In this document: positions 25,358-33,989 of the stretch, piece by piece | How the letters are laid out: each line of letters starts with the position of its first letter | How positions within the stretch are numbered: position 1 is the first letter of the stretch | Assembly (NCBI GenBank): GCA_036847185.1 | Contig: DAIUAM010000003.1 | Coordinates: forward strand, 1 to 64,000 | Direction: 5' to 3' | Length of the DNA: 64,000 bases | DNA from: UBA4738 sp002413305 | GTDB lineage: Bacteria > Actinomycetota > UBA4738 | The notes under the pieces: generated by a model | What the model was told of the DNA's origin: nothing | Database searches by the model: none | Seen by the model: only the letters and a program-made list of their open reading frames with translations | Made by a program: the position numbers and the translations under genes

Positions 25358-27715
25358 TCACCTCGCGTCCGTGCGACCCCTGCGAACGCGCTCCTGGAAC
25401 CCCCACTGCGTCACCTTGAGGAGCGCCTCGACGACGATCCGGCGGGAGAGCTTCGAATGTCCATGTTCGCGCTCCTGGAACGTGATCGGCGACTCGCCAA
25501 CCGAGAATCCCATCCGCAACGCCCGGTAGACCAGTTCGATCTGGAAGCCGTAGCCCTCGGAGTGGATGCCGTCGGCCAGGAGGGCTTCCAGGAGTCCCCG
25601 CCGGAAGGCCCGGAAGCCGCTGGTGGCGTCGGTGACGGGCAGGCGGAGCGCGGTCCGGGCGTACCGGTTGCCGGCCTTGGACAGCGCCACGCGAGACCGG
25701 CTCCAGTTCGACACCCCACCTCCGGGGATGTACCGGCTTCCGATGGTCAGGTCGTAGCGCTCGCTGCCCGCGAGCAGCCCGGGGAGGTCGGCCGGGCGGT
25801 GGGACAGGTCGGCGTCCATCTCGACGAGTACGTCGTAGCCCTCCTCGATGCCCGTCCGGAACCCCAGGAGGTAGGCGCTGGCCAGGCCCTGCTTGCCCTC
25901 GCGGCGGCGGAGCCGAACCCGCGGCTCGCCCTCCGCGATCTTCTCCACGAGGTTCCCGGTCCCGTCGGGCGAGCCGTCGTCCACCACAAGGATGTCGATG
26001 GAGGGGGCCACGGCGAGCACCCCTTCGACGACCCGCTCGATGGTCGCCCGCTCGTTGTAGGTGGGGAGAACGACCAGCACCTTCCCGATCGAGCCGCCAG
26101 AAACCGGGAGGGGGCCGAGCGCGTCGCTCCGCTCCCCCGCCGGGGGAGTTCCCGCAGGGGTCTCCGGGGTGGCCGTCGTCCCCTCCGGCCGGCTCCCCCA
26201 GGGGCGCCGCCGCCATGCGAGCGCTAGGGCCAGCAGAGCGGCGATCCCGCACGCCCACGGGAACCAGTCGCCGAGCCGCGTGTAGATCGTTCGCGACGTC
26301 GACGTCGGCACGTCGAACCGAAGCACCGCGCGCCGGAACTCCTGCGTTCGCGCGACCACGCGCCCCCGCGGGTCCACGACCGCACTCTGCCCCGAGATGG
26401 CGGCCTCCACGACCCACCGGCCGGTCTCCACCGCCCGAAGCTGGCTGAAGATCACGTGCTCCGGCGACGCCGGCGAGGTCAGGAAGGACGAATCGTTCGT
26501 CGTCACCACCACGAGGTTCGCGCCCGCGGCCACGAAACGCCGGAACAGCCCCGGGAACACATTCTCGAAGCAGATCGGCGTGCCCACCGCCACTCCATCG
26601 ACGTGGAAGACCGTCACGCGGTGGCCGGCCGAGAAGTCGACGTTCCCCCGCCGGTACTGTTCGGTCCAGCCGAACACGCTCGGGAAGGGGACGTACTCGC
26701 CGAACGGAACGAGGTGGATCTTCGCGTACCGCCCGATCACCTGGCCCGACCGGTCGTAAAGCAGCGACACGTTGTAGAAGCGGCCGCCGGGGGCCTGCTG
26801 GATCGCGCCGACCAGCGTCGGGACTCCGACCTGCCGTACCACCTCCGCCAGCGGTTGTCCGGCGGCAGGATCCACGAGCGGATCCTGGTCCAGCGAGTTC
26901 TCTGGCCACACCACCAGCTGGGGCGGGTTCGCGCCAAGGGTCCGGTGCAGCTCGATCTCGTTCCGCTCCACGATGTCCCCGCGGAGCAACGGATCGGACG
27001 CGATGGCCCTCGGGACGTTGCCCTGCACCACCGCGACGGACAAGGGCCGTCCCGTGGCAGCGGGCAGCGGGATCAGCGCCGGCGCCAGAACGAAAGCTGC
27101 CGCCACGCCGATGGGGAGGACCGCGTTCCGAAACACCGGGCGCCGCTCCCCCACCGGCCTCGACACGGCGCCCAGCAGGAGCGCATTCATCAGCAGCACC
27201 ACGAATGTGACGCCCCACACCCCGGCCACGGAGGCCAGAGGCAGCAGGAAGCCGTTCCCGTGCTGCGTGTAGCCGAGTCCGCCCCACGTGAAGCCACCGA
27301 CCGGCCAGGTCCCCCTTGCCCAGTCGATGGAGGTCCATAGCGCCGCCGCCGCGAAGGCCGACACCATGGATCGCTGGTCGCGCCACAGGAACGGCAGGAG
27401 GAAGCCGAACAGCGCCACCCACCCGGCCTGCGACACCACCAGCGGCAGCCAGGCCACGATGCCGAACGGCTGCAGCCACGCCAGCAGGATCCCGTAGTAC
27501 ACCAGGCCGAACACCAACCCGAGCAGGGCGCCACGCCGGGGGCGCGCGTTCCGCAGCGCCCACAGCAGCGGGGCGAGGGAGACGAACGCCACCGGCCCCG
27601 CGTCGACGGGTGGATTCGCGATGCCGAGGAGCAGCGCCGCGGCGACCGCGGCGGCGACCGCCGTGAAGAGCGACGGACTGGTTCGGCCGAGCGCCCGGTT
27701 CCGGGGCCGCCTCAG
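25358..27715 (-). CDS. ppm1: Apolipoprotein N-acyltransferase / polyprenol-phosphate mannosyltransferase fusion
   Basis: Two enzymes in one 785-aa chain, arranged as in mycobacterial Ppm1. The N-terminal part has about six membrane segments and a nitrilase-like domain with the Lnt triad: Glu in VVWPENSLDQ, Lys in YAKIHLVPFGEYVP and Cys in GTPICFENVFP. It N-acylates lipoproteins. After a Pro/Thr-rich linker, a GT-2 domain (VLVVLPTYNERATIERVVEG, EMDADLSHRP) transfers mannose from GDP-mannose to polyprenol phosphate. No ATG, GTG or TTG lies before the first membrane segment. The only sensible start is CTG 27715, overlapping the DUF4193 stop as CTGA. The next conventional start, GTG 27592, would delete that segment. 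Confidence 0.88.
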   Translation of the reverse strand: MRRPRNRALGRTSPSLFTAVAAAVAAALLLGIANPPVDAGPVAFVSLAPLLWALRNARPRRGALLGLVFGLVYYGILLAWLQPFGIVAWLPLVVSQAGWVALFGFLLPFLWRDQRSMVSAFAAAALWTSIDWARGTWPVGGFTWGGLGYTQHGNGFLLPLASVAGVWGVTFVVLLMNALLLGAVSRPVGERRPVFRNAVLPIGVAAAFVLAPALIPLPAATGRPLSVAVVQGNVPRAIASDPLLRGDIVERNEIELHRTLGANPPQLVVWPENSLDQDPLVDPAAGQPLAEVVRQVGVPTLVGAIQQAPGGRFYNVSLLYDRSGQVIGRYAKIHLVPFGEYVPFPSVFGWTEQYRRGNVDFSAGHRVTVFHVDGVAVGTPICFENVFPGLFRRFVAAGANLVVVTTNDSSFLTSPASPEHVIFSQLRAVETGRWVVEAAISGQSAVVDPRGRVVARTQEFRRAVLRFDVPTSTSRTIYTRLGDWFPWACGIAALLALALAWRRRPWGSRPEGTTATPETPAGTPPAGERSDALGPLPVSGGSIGKVLVVLPTYNERATIERVVEGVLAVAPSIDILVVDDGSPDGTGNLVEKIAEGEPRVRLRRREGKQGLASAYLLGFRTGIEEGYDVLVEMDADLSHRPADLPGLLAGSERYDLTIGSRYIPGGGVSNWSRSRVALSKAGNRYARTALRLPVTDATSGFRAFRRGLLEALLADGIHSEGYGFQIELVYRALRMGFSVGESPITFQEREHGHSKLSRRIVVEALLKVTQWGFQERVRRGRTDAR

Positions 27716-28041
27716 GCGCAGTCCCGGCAGAACATCCGCTTCTTGTCGGCCAGCTGGCTCCGGTGCTTGACGAGGTAGCACTTGCGGCAGGTGAACTCTT
27801 TCTGGGGGTCCGGCGGGATCACCTTCACCGAGAGGGTCTCGATGCGCTCCTCCCTCCCGAGCGAAAGGATCGATTCGTCGTCCTCCTCTTCCTCGGCGAT
27901 GGGCCGCTCTTCGGGCTTCTTGGTGAGGATCTCCTCGAGGCTCGTCTCGGCCGGCTCCTCCTCTTCGAGGTCGGCCTCGCTCGGCTCCTCGTCCTCGTCG
28001 TCCTCTTCGGCGTCGGGCTGGTACTCCTCTTCCTCTTCCAA
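27712..28041 (-). CDS. DUF4193 zinc-ribbon protein
   Basis: A 109-aa actinobacterial protein. The N-terminal two thirds are extremely acidic (long Glu/Asp runs), and the C-terminus has a CxxC...CxxC zinc ribbon within EFTCRKCYLVKHRSQLADKK, then MFCRDCA. Function is not established; a nucleic-acid or RNA-polymerase-associated role is often guessed from the fold. TTG 28041 is preceded by AAGGAG at about ten bases. The stop overlaps the CTG proposed as start of the Lnt-Ppm1 gene. Confidence 0.85.
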   Translation of the reverse strand: MEEEEEYQPDAEEDDEDEEPSEADLEEEEPAETSLEEILTKKPEERPIAEEEEDDESILSLGREERIETLSVKVIPPDPQKEFTCRKCYLVKHRSQLADKKRMFCRDCA

Positions 28042-28071
28042 GGCTTGCTCGCTCCTTCAAAACGTCGCTGG

Positions 28072-28077
28072 ATTCTA
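28072..28077 (-). promoter_or_regulatory. Candidate -10 (TAGAAT) for DUF4193-ppm1
   Basis: On the minus strand TAGAAT lies 30 bases before the TTG start, leaving room for the AAGGAG Shine-Dalgarno. Confidence 0.45.
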
Positions 28078-28249
28078 CGCTCCGCGTCAATCCTGGGATG
28101 GCTCGCTCGTTCGGCCCACGTACCCCGGATCGAGCGGGACCCTTACTCCAGGGCAGAGAACGCTAACAGCGCCTGGGCGGGGTTTGTTCCGAACAACCCG
28201 GCAACTTGTGTGTGAGGCTTCGGCCGCGGCGCCGGAGGGGAGATAGAGA

Positions 28250-28321
28250 GAGGACCCGAGAGACCTTTGGCGCCGCATGCACCGGGGTGCGTGCGTTCTC
28301 TACTCAGCCTCTCGGGTCCTC
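28250..28321. ncRNA. Candidate structured RNA in the DUF4193/nurA divergent region
   Basis: The 490 bases between the divergent DUF4193 and nurA genes contain a perfect 13-bp inverted repeat: GAGGACCCGAGAG (28250-28262) and CTCTCGGGTCCTC (28309-28321). Inside it is an 8-bp hairpin, GCATGCAC (28276-28283) with GTGCGTGC (28288-28295), around loop CGGG. The nested stems separated by asymmetric internal loops look more like a folded RNA or cis-element than a terminator, since both flanking genes point away. I could not match it to a known riboswitch core, and the strand is undetermined. The rest of the 28042-28531 gap shows nothing but the two promoters. Confidence 0.4.
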
Positions 28322-28502
28322 CGACCCGTCGCCGAAACGACGAGTGGGGTCACTGTAAGGGTCCTGCGGCCAAGTGTCAATGGGCCCTTCAGGGTCCGGG
28401 CCGCGCCCATCCCGTGCCGACTCCCCTGCCCCGCCAACCCTCAAGGGATGGCTGAGGATTCGAGTCGCCCGGACCGCCAAAAAGGCCTTGTGTTGCTGGG
28501 AA

Positions 28503-28525
28503 GTGTCGTTCCCCGCCCCTATCCT
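28503..28525 (+). promoter_or_regulatory. RecA-NDp/PafBC-like DNA-damage promoter of nurA-herA (GTGTCG-N11-TATCCT)
   Basis: GTGTCG at 28503-28508 and -10 TATCCT at 28520-28525, with the same 11-base spacing as the sbcD, thermonuclease and HEXXH promoters. The +7 position is exactly the A of ATG 28532, so the mRNA would be leaderless. Confidence 0.65.
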
Positions 28526-28531
28526 TGACCG

Positions 28532-29497
28532 ATGCCGGTGCTGTACGCGGATCCGTGGAACCCGGAGTTCGGGATGGGGTACGACGCCGCGCTGGAGGAC
28601 TCCCCCCTCCCCCGGGCGGATCCGTTCGTGGAGTCCACCGACTGGTCCCGTCCCCTCACCGCCTCGTCCGCCGGACCCGAGCCGGTGTGGTTCGTGGACG
28701 GCGTCCGCCGTGTCGACCTCCGGATCCTGGCAGACGAGGGCGAACGCCGCGTGCCCGGGCTGTTCGGCTCCTACGCCGTGGGGGCGGTCCGGTGTGACGG
28801 CGCGGCCGCCTTCGACCGCCACCGGGTGTGCCGGGCGGTGATCGTGGCGGGCGGCATGCGCCAGGACGGGGTCGACGTCCGCTGCGGCGCGAGGTCCCTG
28901 ATGTTCGAACCGGCCACCGCGTCCCGGAGCGACCCCAACGCGCCCCTGGACAAGCTCCAGGAGCTCATGCGGGTGGCGGAGCAGAACCTGTCCGCCGAGC
29001 TGGTCGGGTCCGGCGCTCCGCTGGTGCTCGCCGACGGGCCCCTCCGGCTGGGCGAGGAGGTCGCCGAGCGCGGTGCACCCGTGGTTGGCGTGGTGAAGCG
29101 GTTCGTCCGGCAGTATCTCGAACCGGCCGAGGAGGCCCTCCTGACGAAGCTGGGGCCGGGTGACCGCACGCCGGTGTTCGCGCTGTTGGACCGGGAGGAC
29201 TCTGTACGGGGTTACTCCTGGTACGCCCGCCTGGTCGAGCTCCGGCCACCGTGGCACGACCACGCCGGTGTGGTCCGGTGCGAGGTCCGGGCCGGCGTGG
29301 GGTTGGAGCCGGCGGTCGGGCTGGCCGAACGGGTGACCGCCCTGCTGCCCTCCTACGCAGGACGGCCGTCCGACCCCCGAGCTCCCCAGAACCTGGCTCC
29401 GGTCGCCGCCCTCGAGGAATGGCTGAAGCACCGCATGGGCCACCGGTGGCTGGTCCGGCGGGCGTTGCTCACCCACCTCCTCGGGACGGAGGGCTGA
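28532..29497 (+). CDS. nurA: NurA-domain nuclease
   Basis: 5'-3' nuclease that works with the HerA translocase to resect DNA ends. The RNase-H-like NurA core is recognisable: first catalytic Asp in WFVDGVRRVDLRI (Asp56), second in LVLADGPLRLGEE (Asp168), Lys189 in VVGVVKRF, and the late WYARL segment. Length 321 aa fits. herA starts two bases after its stop, the conserved nurA-herA pairing known from archaea and some bacteria. The ATG coincides with the predicted transcript start of a DNA-damage-type promoter. NurA identity is motif-based. Confidence 0.78.
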   Translation: MPVLYADPWNPEFGMGYDAALEDSPLPRADPFVESTDWSRPLTASSAGPEPVWFVDGVRRVDLRILADEGERRVPGLFGSYAVGAVRCDGAAAFDRHRVCRAVIVAGGMRQDGVDVRCGARSLMFEPATASRSDPNAPLDKLQELMRVAEQNLSAELVGSGAPLVLADGPLRLGEEVAERGAPVVGVVKRFVRQYLEPAEEALLTKLGPGDRTPVFALLDREDSVRGYSWYARLVELRPPWHDHAGVVRCEVRAGVGLEPAVGLAERVTALLPSYAGRPSDPRAPQNLAPVAALEEWLKHRMGHRWLVRRALLTHLLGTEG

Positions 29498-29498
29498 G

Positions 29499-31199
29499 AT
29501 GGCCGAACACGAGGACGACCCCAGGCAGGAGGCCAGCGAACGGGTCGGCATGGTCCTGGGTACGGAGGATTCGACGCCGCTCACCTTCTGGGTGGGGGTT
29601 TCCGAGGACTCCTATCTCCAACTCGACGACGCGGTGATCGTGGACACCGAGGTGCCAGGACGCGGCACCATCCGGATCTCCGGGATCGTTCAGGACGCCC
29701 GGGCCCGTCACGAGGGGGCCAGCTTCGACACGGATGTCTTCCTGGTCGAACGGGGCGTGCTGCCGGTGGATACGGCGGTGTCGGCGCAGGTGGTCGCCAC
29801 CCGCTTCGAACCCGAGGTCTACGTGCCTCCCATGCCCGGCCTGCCGGCGTTCCGGGCGCGGGGCGCGGACCGCGACCAGGCGATGTACTTCGACCAGATG
29901 GGACGGCGGGTACCGGCCGGCCTGTCGCGCGACGGCGAGCCCATGTTCTTGGACCTGGACTTCCTGGACGGGTCGCGCGGGGCCCACGTGAACATCAGTG
30001 GGGTGTCGGGGGTGGCGACGAAGACCACCTACGCGCTGTTCCTGCTGTACGCGCTGTTCCACTCGGAGGTGCTGGGCAGCTACGCCGTGAACACCAAGGC
30101 CATCGTGTTCAACGTCAAAGGCGAGGACCTGATGTGGCTCGACAAGCCGAACGCGCGGCTGACGGAGGATCAGCGGGCGGACTACGGCCGGCTGGGCCTC
30201 CCCGTCGGTCCCTTCAGCTCGGTCGGGTTGTGGGCGCCCCCGCGCCCAGGGAGCGCCGTTCCGCAGGTCGAGAGCCGGTCCGAGGGCGTCACCTCCTACT
30301 ACTGGACGCTCCGGGAGTTCGTCCGCGAGAAGTACCTCCGGTTCCTGTTCGCGGAGGCGGAGGACGAACGCTCCCAGATCGCCGACCTGGTGGCCCGGGT
30401 TGAGTCCTACCTCGACCGGGAATGCACCGACGACCCCGAACACGACGCCACGGTCGTCTACGGCGGCTACCCGGTGAAGGACTTCGCGTCGCTGTGTGAG
30501 CTCATCCGGGAGAACGTGGAGGACGAACATTCCACCTGGCGCGGCCGGCTGGCCGACTCCACCGTGGCCGCGTTCGTCCGGCGCCTGGACGCGGGACGAT
30601 TCCGGATGGGGCATCTCATCTGGGGCCGGGAGGCCGAGAACCCCGCCGCGCACCGCATCGACTGGGAGTCGAACCAGGTCACGGTGGTCGACATCCACAA
30701 CCTCCACGACCGCGCGAAGCGCTTCGTCACCGGGGTGGTCATCAAGCGGCTGTTCGAGCATAAGGAGCGGATGGGACGGCGCGAGCCGCTCACGTTCCTC
30801 GTCCTGGACGAACTGAACCGGTACGCGCCGCGGGAGGGCTGGTCGCCGATCAAGGAGGTCCTCCTGGACGTGGCCGAGCGCGGCCGGTCGCTAGGGATGA
30901 TCCTGATCGGGGCCGAACAGACCGCCAGCGAGGTCGAACGCCGGGTCATCTCCAACGCGGCCTACCGGGTGGTCGGCCGATTGGACACCGCCGAGGCCCA
31001 GCGCAGCGAATATGGGTTCCTGCCGGCGGTGACCCGGGCCCGGGCATCGATCCTGAAGCCGGGCTCGATGATCCTCCAGCAGCCCCACATCCCGATCCCG
31101 TTGCAGATCCGCTTCCCCTTCCCCTCGTGGGCCACCCGGGCCGAAGAAGCTGCCCCAGCGGCCACGGAAGATCCGTTCGCCGCCTTCGGGACCGACTGA
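29499..31199 (+). CDS. herA: HerA-like DNA translocase / helicase
   Basis: Hexameric ATPase of the HerA/FtsK superfamily, 566 aa, partner of NurA. A beta-barrel HAS-type domain occupies about residues 15-110. The P-loop reads GVSGVATKT (168-176), where Thr replaces the Gly that normally precedes the Lys. Walker B is FLVLDELNRYAP near residue 435, and IGAEQTASEVERRVISNA contains the sensor Gln and arginine-finger region. It starts one base after nurA and must be co-transcribed. End resection is inferred from the family; some bacterial HerA systems act in phage defence. Confidence 0.8.
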   Translation: MAEHEDDPRQEASERVGMVLGTEDSTPLTFWVGVSEDSYLQLDDAVIVDTEVPGRGTIRISGIVQDARARHEGASFDTDVFLVERGVLPVDTAVSAQVVATRFEPEVYVPPMPGLPAFRARGADRDQAMYFDQMGRRVPAGLSRDGEPMFLDLDFLDGSRGAHVNISGVSGVATKTTYALFLLYALFHSEVLGSYAVNTKAIVFNVKGEDLMWLDKPNARLTEDQRADYGRLGLPVGPFSSVGLWAPPRPGSAVPQVESRSEGVTSYYWTLREFVREKYLRFLFAEAEDERSQIADLVARVESYLDRECTDDPEHDATVVYGGYPVKDFASLCELIRENVEDEHSTWRGRLADSTVAAFVRRLDAGRFRMGHLIWGREAENPAAHRIDWESNQVTVVDIHNLHDRAKRFVTGVVIKRLFEHKERMGRREPLTFLVLDELNRYAPREGWSPIKEVLLDVAERGRSLGMILIGAEQTASEVERRVISNAAYRVVGRLDTAEAQRSEYGFLPAVTRARASILKPGSMILQQPHIPIPLQIRFPFPSWATRAEEAAPAATEDPFAAFGTD

Positions 31200-31205
31200 G
31201 GGGGT

Positions 31206-31895
31206 TCAGCCCAAAGCGGGCTGAGAGCGGTCTTCGATCTCCCACGCGTGGTCGAGGGCGTGCCAGGCGGAGCGCCGGACGGCGTACCGGGGGGTCCACA
31301 GCGAACCGGACCTCGGGGTCCTGGGCGGTGGCTCCCCTCGTGCCCTCGACGCCACGAGCTGCAGGATCGCGGCGCGGACCTGTTTCGTCCTTCTCGCCAC
31401 GTCCGCGTCCTCGTCGAACGTGCCGGACGCCGCGCCGAGCTTCCTCGCGTACGCGATATCGGCGTCCGCGACGTGGGCGACGATCTGGTCCAGGTCTCGC
31501 CCTCCGCCCCGCGGGCCTGAGCGGAGGGTGACGCCCGCCGCCGCGGCGGCGGCGCGGTCGAACGCCGCCCAACTCGCCCGCAGGATGGCGGTCTGGCGCT
31601 TGACCTCCGGCTCGCGGAGCGGTCGGTCGTCCGCGGCCGGTGCGATCCCGGGCGCGCCGAAATCGGTCGTGGCGTTACCCGGGAGCCGCTCGGTGATCCG
31701 AAAGCCCGAGGGATCCTTCGGCAGCTTGAGCCTCTCCGCGGGCCGCCGGATGGCATCGGCGTACCGGCGGCCGTAGGCGGCCAGGGCGTCCAGCGCGGCC
31801 TCCTCGTCCCGCCCGCTTCGACACCATCCGGGCCAGTCCACGGCGGCCGCGAACACCCTCTTCGACCCCACCTCGAGGTACACGTCGATCGGCAT
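31206..31895 (-). CDS. HicB-like plus DinB-like domain protein
   Basis: A 229-aa protein. The N-terminus (PIDVYLEVGSKRVFAAAVDW, then PGWCRSGRDEEAALDAL) resembles the small HicB beta-alpha fold. The C-terminal part (GRDLDQIVAHVADADIAYAR and, near the end, WHALDHAWEIEDR) fits a DinB/YfiT-like four-helix bundle, with possible metal-ligand histidines in AHV and HALDH. No catalytic role can be assigned. The gene is last in a minus-strand run after the MDMPI-like and Eis-like genes, with an 11-base gap after the latter. It ends six bases from the herA stop. Confidence 0.55.
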   Translation of the reverse strand: MPIDVYLEVGSKRVFAAAVDWPGWCRSGRDEEAALDALAAYGRRYADAIRRPAERLKLPKDPSGFRITERLPGNATTDFGAPGIAPAADDRPLREPEVKRQTAILRASWAAFDRAAAAAAGVTLRSGPRGGGRDLDQIVAHVADADIAYARKLGAASGTFDEDADVARRTKQVRAAILQLVASRARGEPPPRTPRSGSLWTPRYAVRRSAWHALDHAWEIEDRSQPALG

Positions 31896-31906
31896 GGGTC
31901 CCTCGC

Positions 31907-33142
31907 TCAGAACCAGGTGAGACACACCGGGGGAACCGGCCACCGGAACAACTGGTCCGCTTTCGCGACGGCGCCCGGGCGGTGCTCCTCGACCCGGCCG
32001 GCCTGCCGGAGCGCCAGGAGCGACGTGCCGCCGAGGAATGCTCCGCTCAGCACGTCCACCGGCACGGTGAGGTCGGGCTCTGCGGAGCTCGGCCCGCACG
32101 TCCCGGCACCGCCCGACACGTCGAGCTCGAACCGGCCGGCGGCATAACCGAGAGGATCGACGACCTCGAACACCACCCGCCCATCGACCGCGTATGAGCG
32201 GGCCGACAGCGCGGCCGGGACATCGAGCAATCGCGCCCACATCATGTCGCTGTGCCCGCTCAGCCGGAGGGCCCGCGCGTCGGCCAGGAACCACCTCAGA
32301 CCCTCGTGGGGGCTCCGGGGCAGCGCCTGCACCGTTCGCACCCAATCCACCTGCGCGCAGTACCGCCAGAGCTCGGCTTCGGCCGCCGGGTCGTCCCCCG
32401 CCAGTTCGTGCACCTCCAGGGTGACCTGCGGGCGGCCACTCTCCCATTCGACCTCCCCGAGCGCGTAAACCACGTAGCCCCGCGCCGCCCCGGACCCGTC
32501 CCGAAAGAGGGCCCGGAACGCCCGTGAATGGTCCGCGCCGCCCGGAGACGGCGCCGTGCCGGCCAGCACGTCCCACTTCCAGTCCGGCCGGGCGATGTTC
32601 CCGGGCGCGGCCGCCCGGTACCGGTCGTACACGTGCGGGGCTTCGGCCAGGAACGTTCGGACCCCCGCCAGTTCGACCGCTCCCCACGGGGGCGGGAGGA
32701 ACCGGGCCCGGCCGGCGTCGAGGGACAGCCAGACGTGCTCGGTGGCCGGGCCGAACCCGAAGCGCCCGTAGATCGGATACTCGGAGGGGATCAGGACGGC
32801 GACGGGTTCGCCCCGGGCGGCCGAGGCGGCGAGGTCGGGCTCCATCATCCTGCGCATCAGCCCGCTGCGACGGTGGGTGGCCGTCACCGCGACGTTGGTG
32901 ACGGCCGACGCCGGGACGAAGGCTCCGCCTGGGACCGTGAGCTCGGTGCGATAGCTTCGAAGGGTCCCCACCACCCGTTCGCCGTCGAACGCGCCCCACG
33001 TGCGGTCGAGGTCGATGTAGGAGCTCCGGAACGCACCCAGTCCCTTCGCCGGCACCCGCAGGAAACCGATCTCCAGGCCGTCCGACCAGGCGTCGACCTC
33101 GGCTTCGGTGATCGTGCGAACCTCGACCGCCCCACCGGTCAC
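31907..33142 (-). CDS. Eis-like GNAT N-acetyltransferase
   Basis: Tripartite acetyltransferase of the Eis family, 411 aa: two GNAT-type domains and a C-terminal SCP2-like sterol-carrier fold. Visible marks are the acetyl-CoA loop region VTATHRRSGLMRRMM, the conserved YPIYGRFGFGPATEH with the probable general-acid Tyr, and the chain end CLTWF, whose terminal Phe carboxylate is the expected catalytic base in Eis. Eis proteins acetylate aminoglycosides or polyamine and protein amines; the substrate here is unknown. GTG 33142 overlaps the stop of the MDMPI-like gene (GTGA). Confidence 0.85.
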   Translation of the reverse strand: MTGGAVEVRTITEAEVDAWSDGLEIGFLRVPAKGLGAFRSSYIDLDRTWGAFDGERVVGTLRSYRTELTVPGGAFVPASAVTNVAVTATHRRSGLMRRMMEPDLAASAARGEPVAVLIPSEYPIYGRFGFGPATEHVWLSLDAGRARFLPPPWGAVELAGVRTFLAEAPHVYDRYRAAAPGNIARPDWKWDVLAGTAPSPGGADHSRAFRALFRDGSGAARGYVVYALGEVEWESGRPQVTLEVHELAGDDPAAEAELWRYCAQVDWVRTVQALPRSPHEGLRWFLADARALRLSGHSDMMWARLLDVPAALSARSYAVDGRVVFEVVDPLGYAAGRFELDVSGGAGTCGPSSAEPDLTVPVDVLSGAFLGGTSLLALRQAGRVEEHRPGAVAKADQLFRWPVPPVCLTWF

Positions 33143-33903
33143 CGCTGCTTCCGGTCCCGGCTCCAGGTGATCTGCACGTTGTCCCGCCACAGGTCCATGA
33201 CCGACGAGTCGCCGGCCACCTCCAGCCCCTCGACGGTCCGGCGGTTCCAGACCAGCAGGTACAGATCGGACGCGTTCGCTCGCACCGTGCAGTCCGCCTC
33301 GGCGTGCTCAGGCGTCGGTGTGGCCGAGGGATGCAATGGGACGAACCATTCGCCCCCTGTGTCGCTCGCGCAGAGGTGGAGGGTGCGGATCGGTTCGGCG
33401 GGAGCAGGCTCCTCGGAGGGCCGGCCCAGGAAGCCGAACAGCAGCTCATCGATGCCGTCGGCGGCGAAACGTGGATCGAACGCGGTGAGGACGCCGCCGG
33501 GGCTCTCCGCGTCGGCGCGGTGGATCGATGTCTCGTGGGACTGCCGCCGTGTCCAGAAGGCCAGGGGGGACGGTGCCGGCAGGAACGTCCAGCACGCCAC
33601 GTCCGGGTCGGCCTCGGAAAGCGTCCGGACCAGCCGGTCGTGTCCTTCCCGGAACCAGGCGAGCAGGTCGGCATCGCCCGGCACGGGTCCGGCAACCTCC
33701 TCGACCACCCGGATCGGTCGCATCCGGCCCTGTTCGACGTGCGCGGCCGCCCACCGGTGGATGTCGCCGGTGTGGCGGAGCAGGTCCCGCATCCTCCACT
33801 CCGGGCACGTCGGGATCGGCGTGTCCAGATCGCTCCGTTCGGCCGCTGCCTCGAGGAGCTCGCCCTGGCGGCGAAGCTCGGCCAGATGCTCGGTGGTCTC
33901 CAC
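33139..33903 (-). CDS. Mycothiol-dependent maleylpyruvate isomerase family protein (TIGR03083 type)
   Basis: A 254-aa protein of the MDMPI/DinB-like superfamily. The N-terminal bundle has the characteristic TPIPTCPEWRMRDLLRHTGD and ETSIHRADAE, which carry putative zinc-ligand His residues. The C-terminal MDMPI domain ends with VEGLEVAGDSSVMDLWRDN. Such proteins imply mycothiol chemistry and are common in actinomycetes; the reaction is not predictable. GTG 33903 directly follows the predicted start of a leaderless transcript. It heads the run leading to the Eis-like and DinB-like genes. Confidence 0.8.
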   Translation of the reverse strand: METTEHLAELRRQGELLEAAAERSDLDTPIPTCPEWRMRDLLRHTGDIHRWAAAHVEQGRMRPIRVVEEVAGPVPGDADLLAWFREGHDRLVRTLSEADPDVACWTFLPAPSPLAFWTRRQSHETSIHRADAESPGGVLTAFDPRFAADGIDELLFGFLGRPSEEPAPAEPIRTLHLCASDTGGEWFVPLHPSATPTPEHAEADCTVRANASDLYLLVWNRRTVEGLEVAGDSSVMDLWRDNVQITWSRDRKQR

Positions 33904-33910
33904 GAAGGGC

Positions 33911-33916
33911 AGTCTA
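33911..33916 (-). promoter_or_regulatory. Candidate -10 (TAGACT), leaderless, for the MDMPI-eis-dinB-like run
   Basis: On the minus strand TAGACT ends seven bases before GTG 33903, so the start codon is at or one base after the transcript start. No TGTCR lies upstream, unlike the divergent sbcD promoter. Confidence 0.5.
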
Positions 33917-33989
33917 GCCAGCCGTGCTCAGCGAAGATCCCGGCAGCCGGATCGGGCCGGCACTCGTCCGAATGACAAAGATGTGATTC

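Noticed and set aside
25310..25380. A GGTTCGAA-like T-loop on the minus strand suggested a tRNA
   Set aside because: The flanking stem does not pair, no anticodon arm is present, and the bases belong to the end of the ppm1 coding region.
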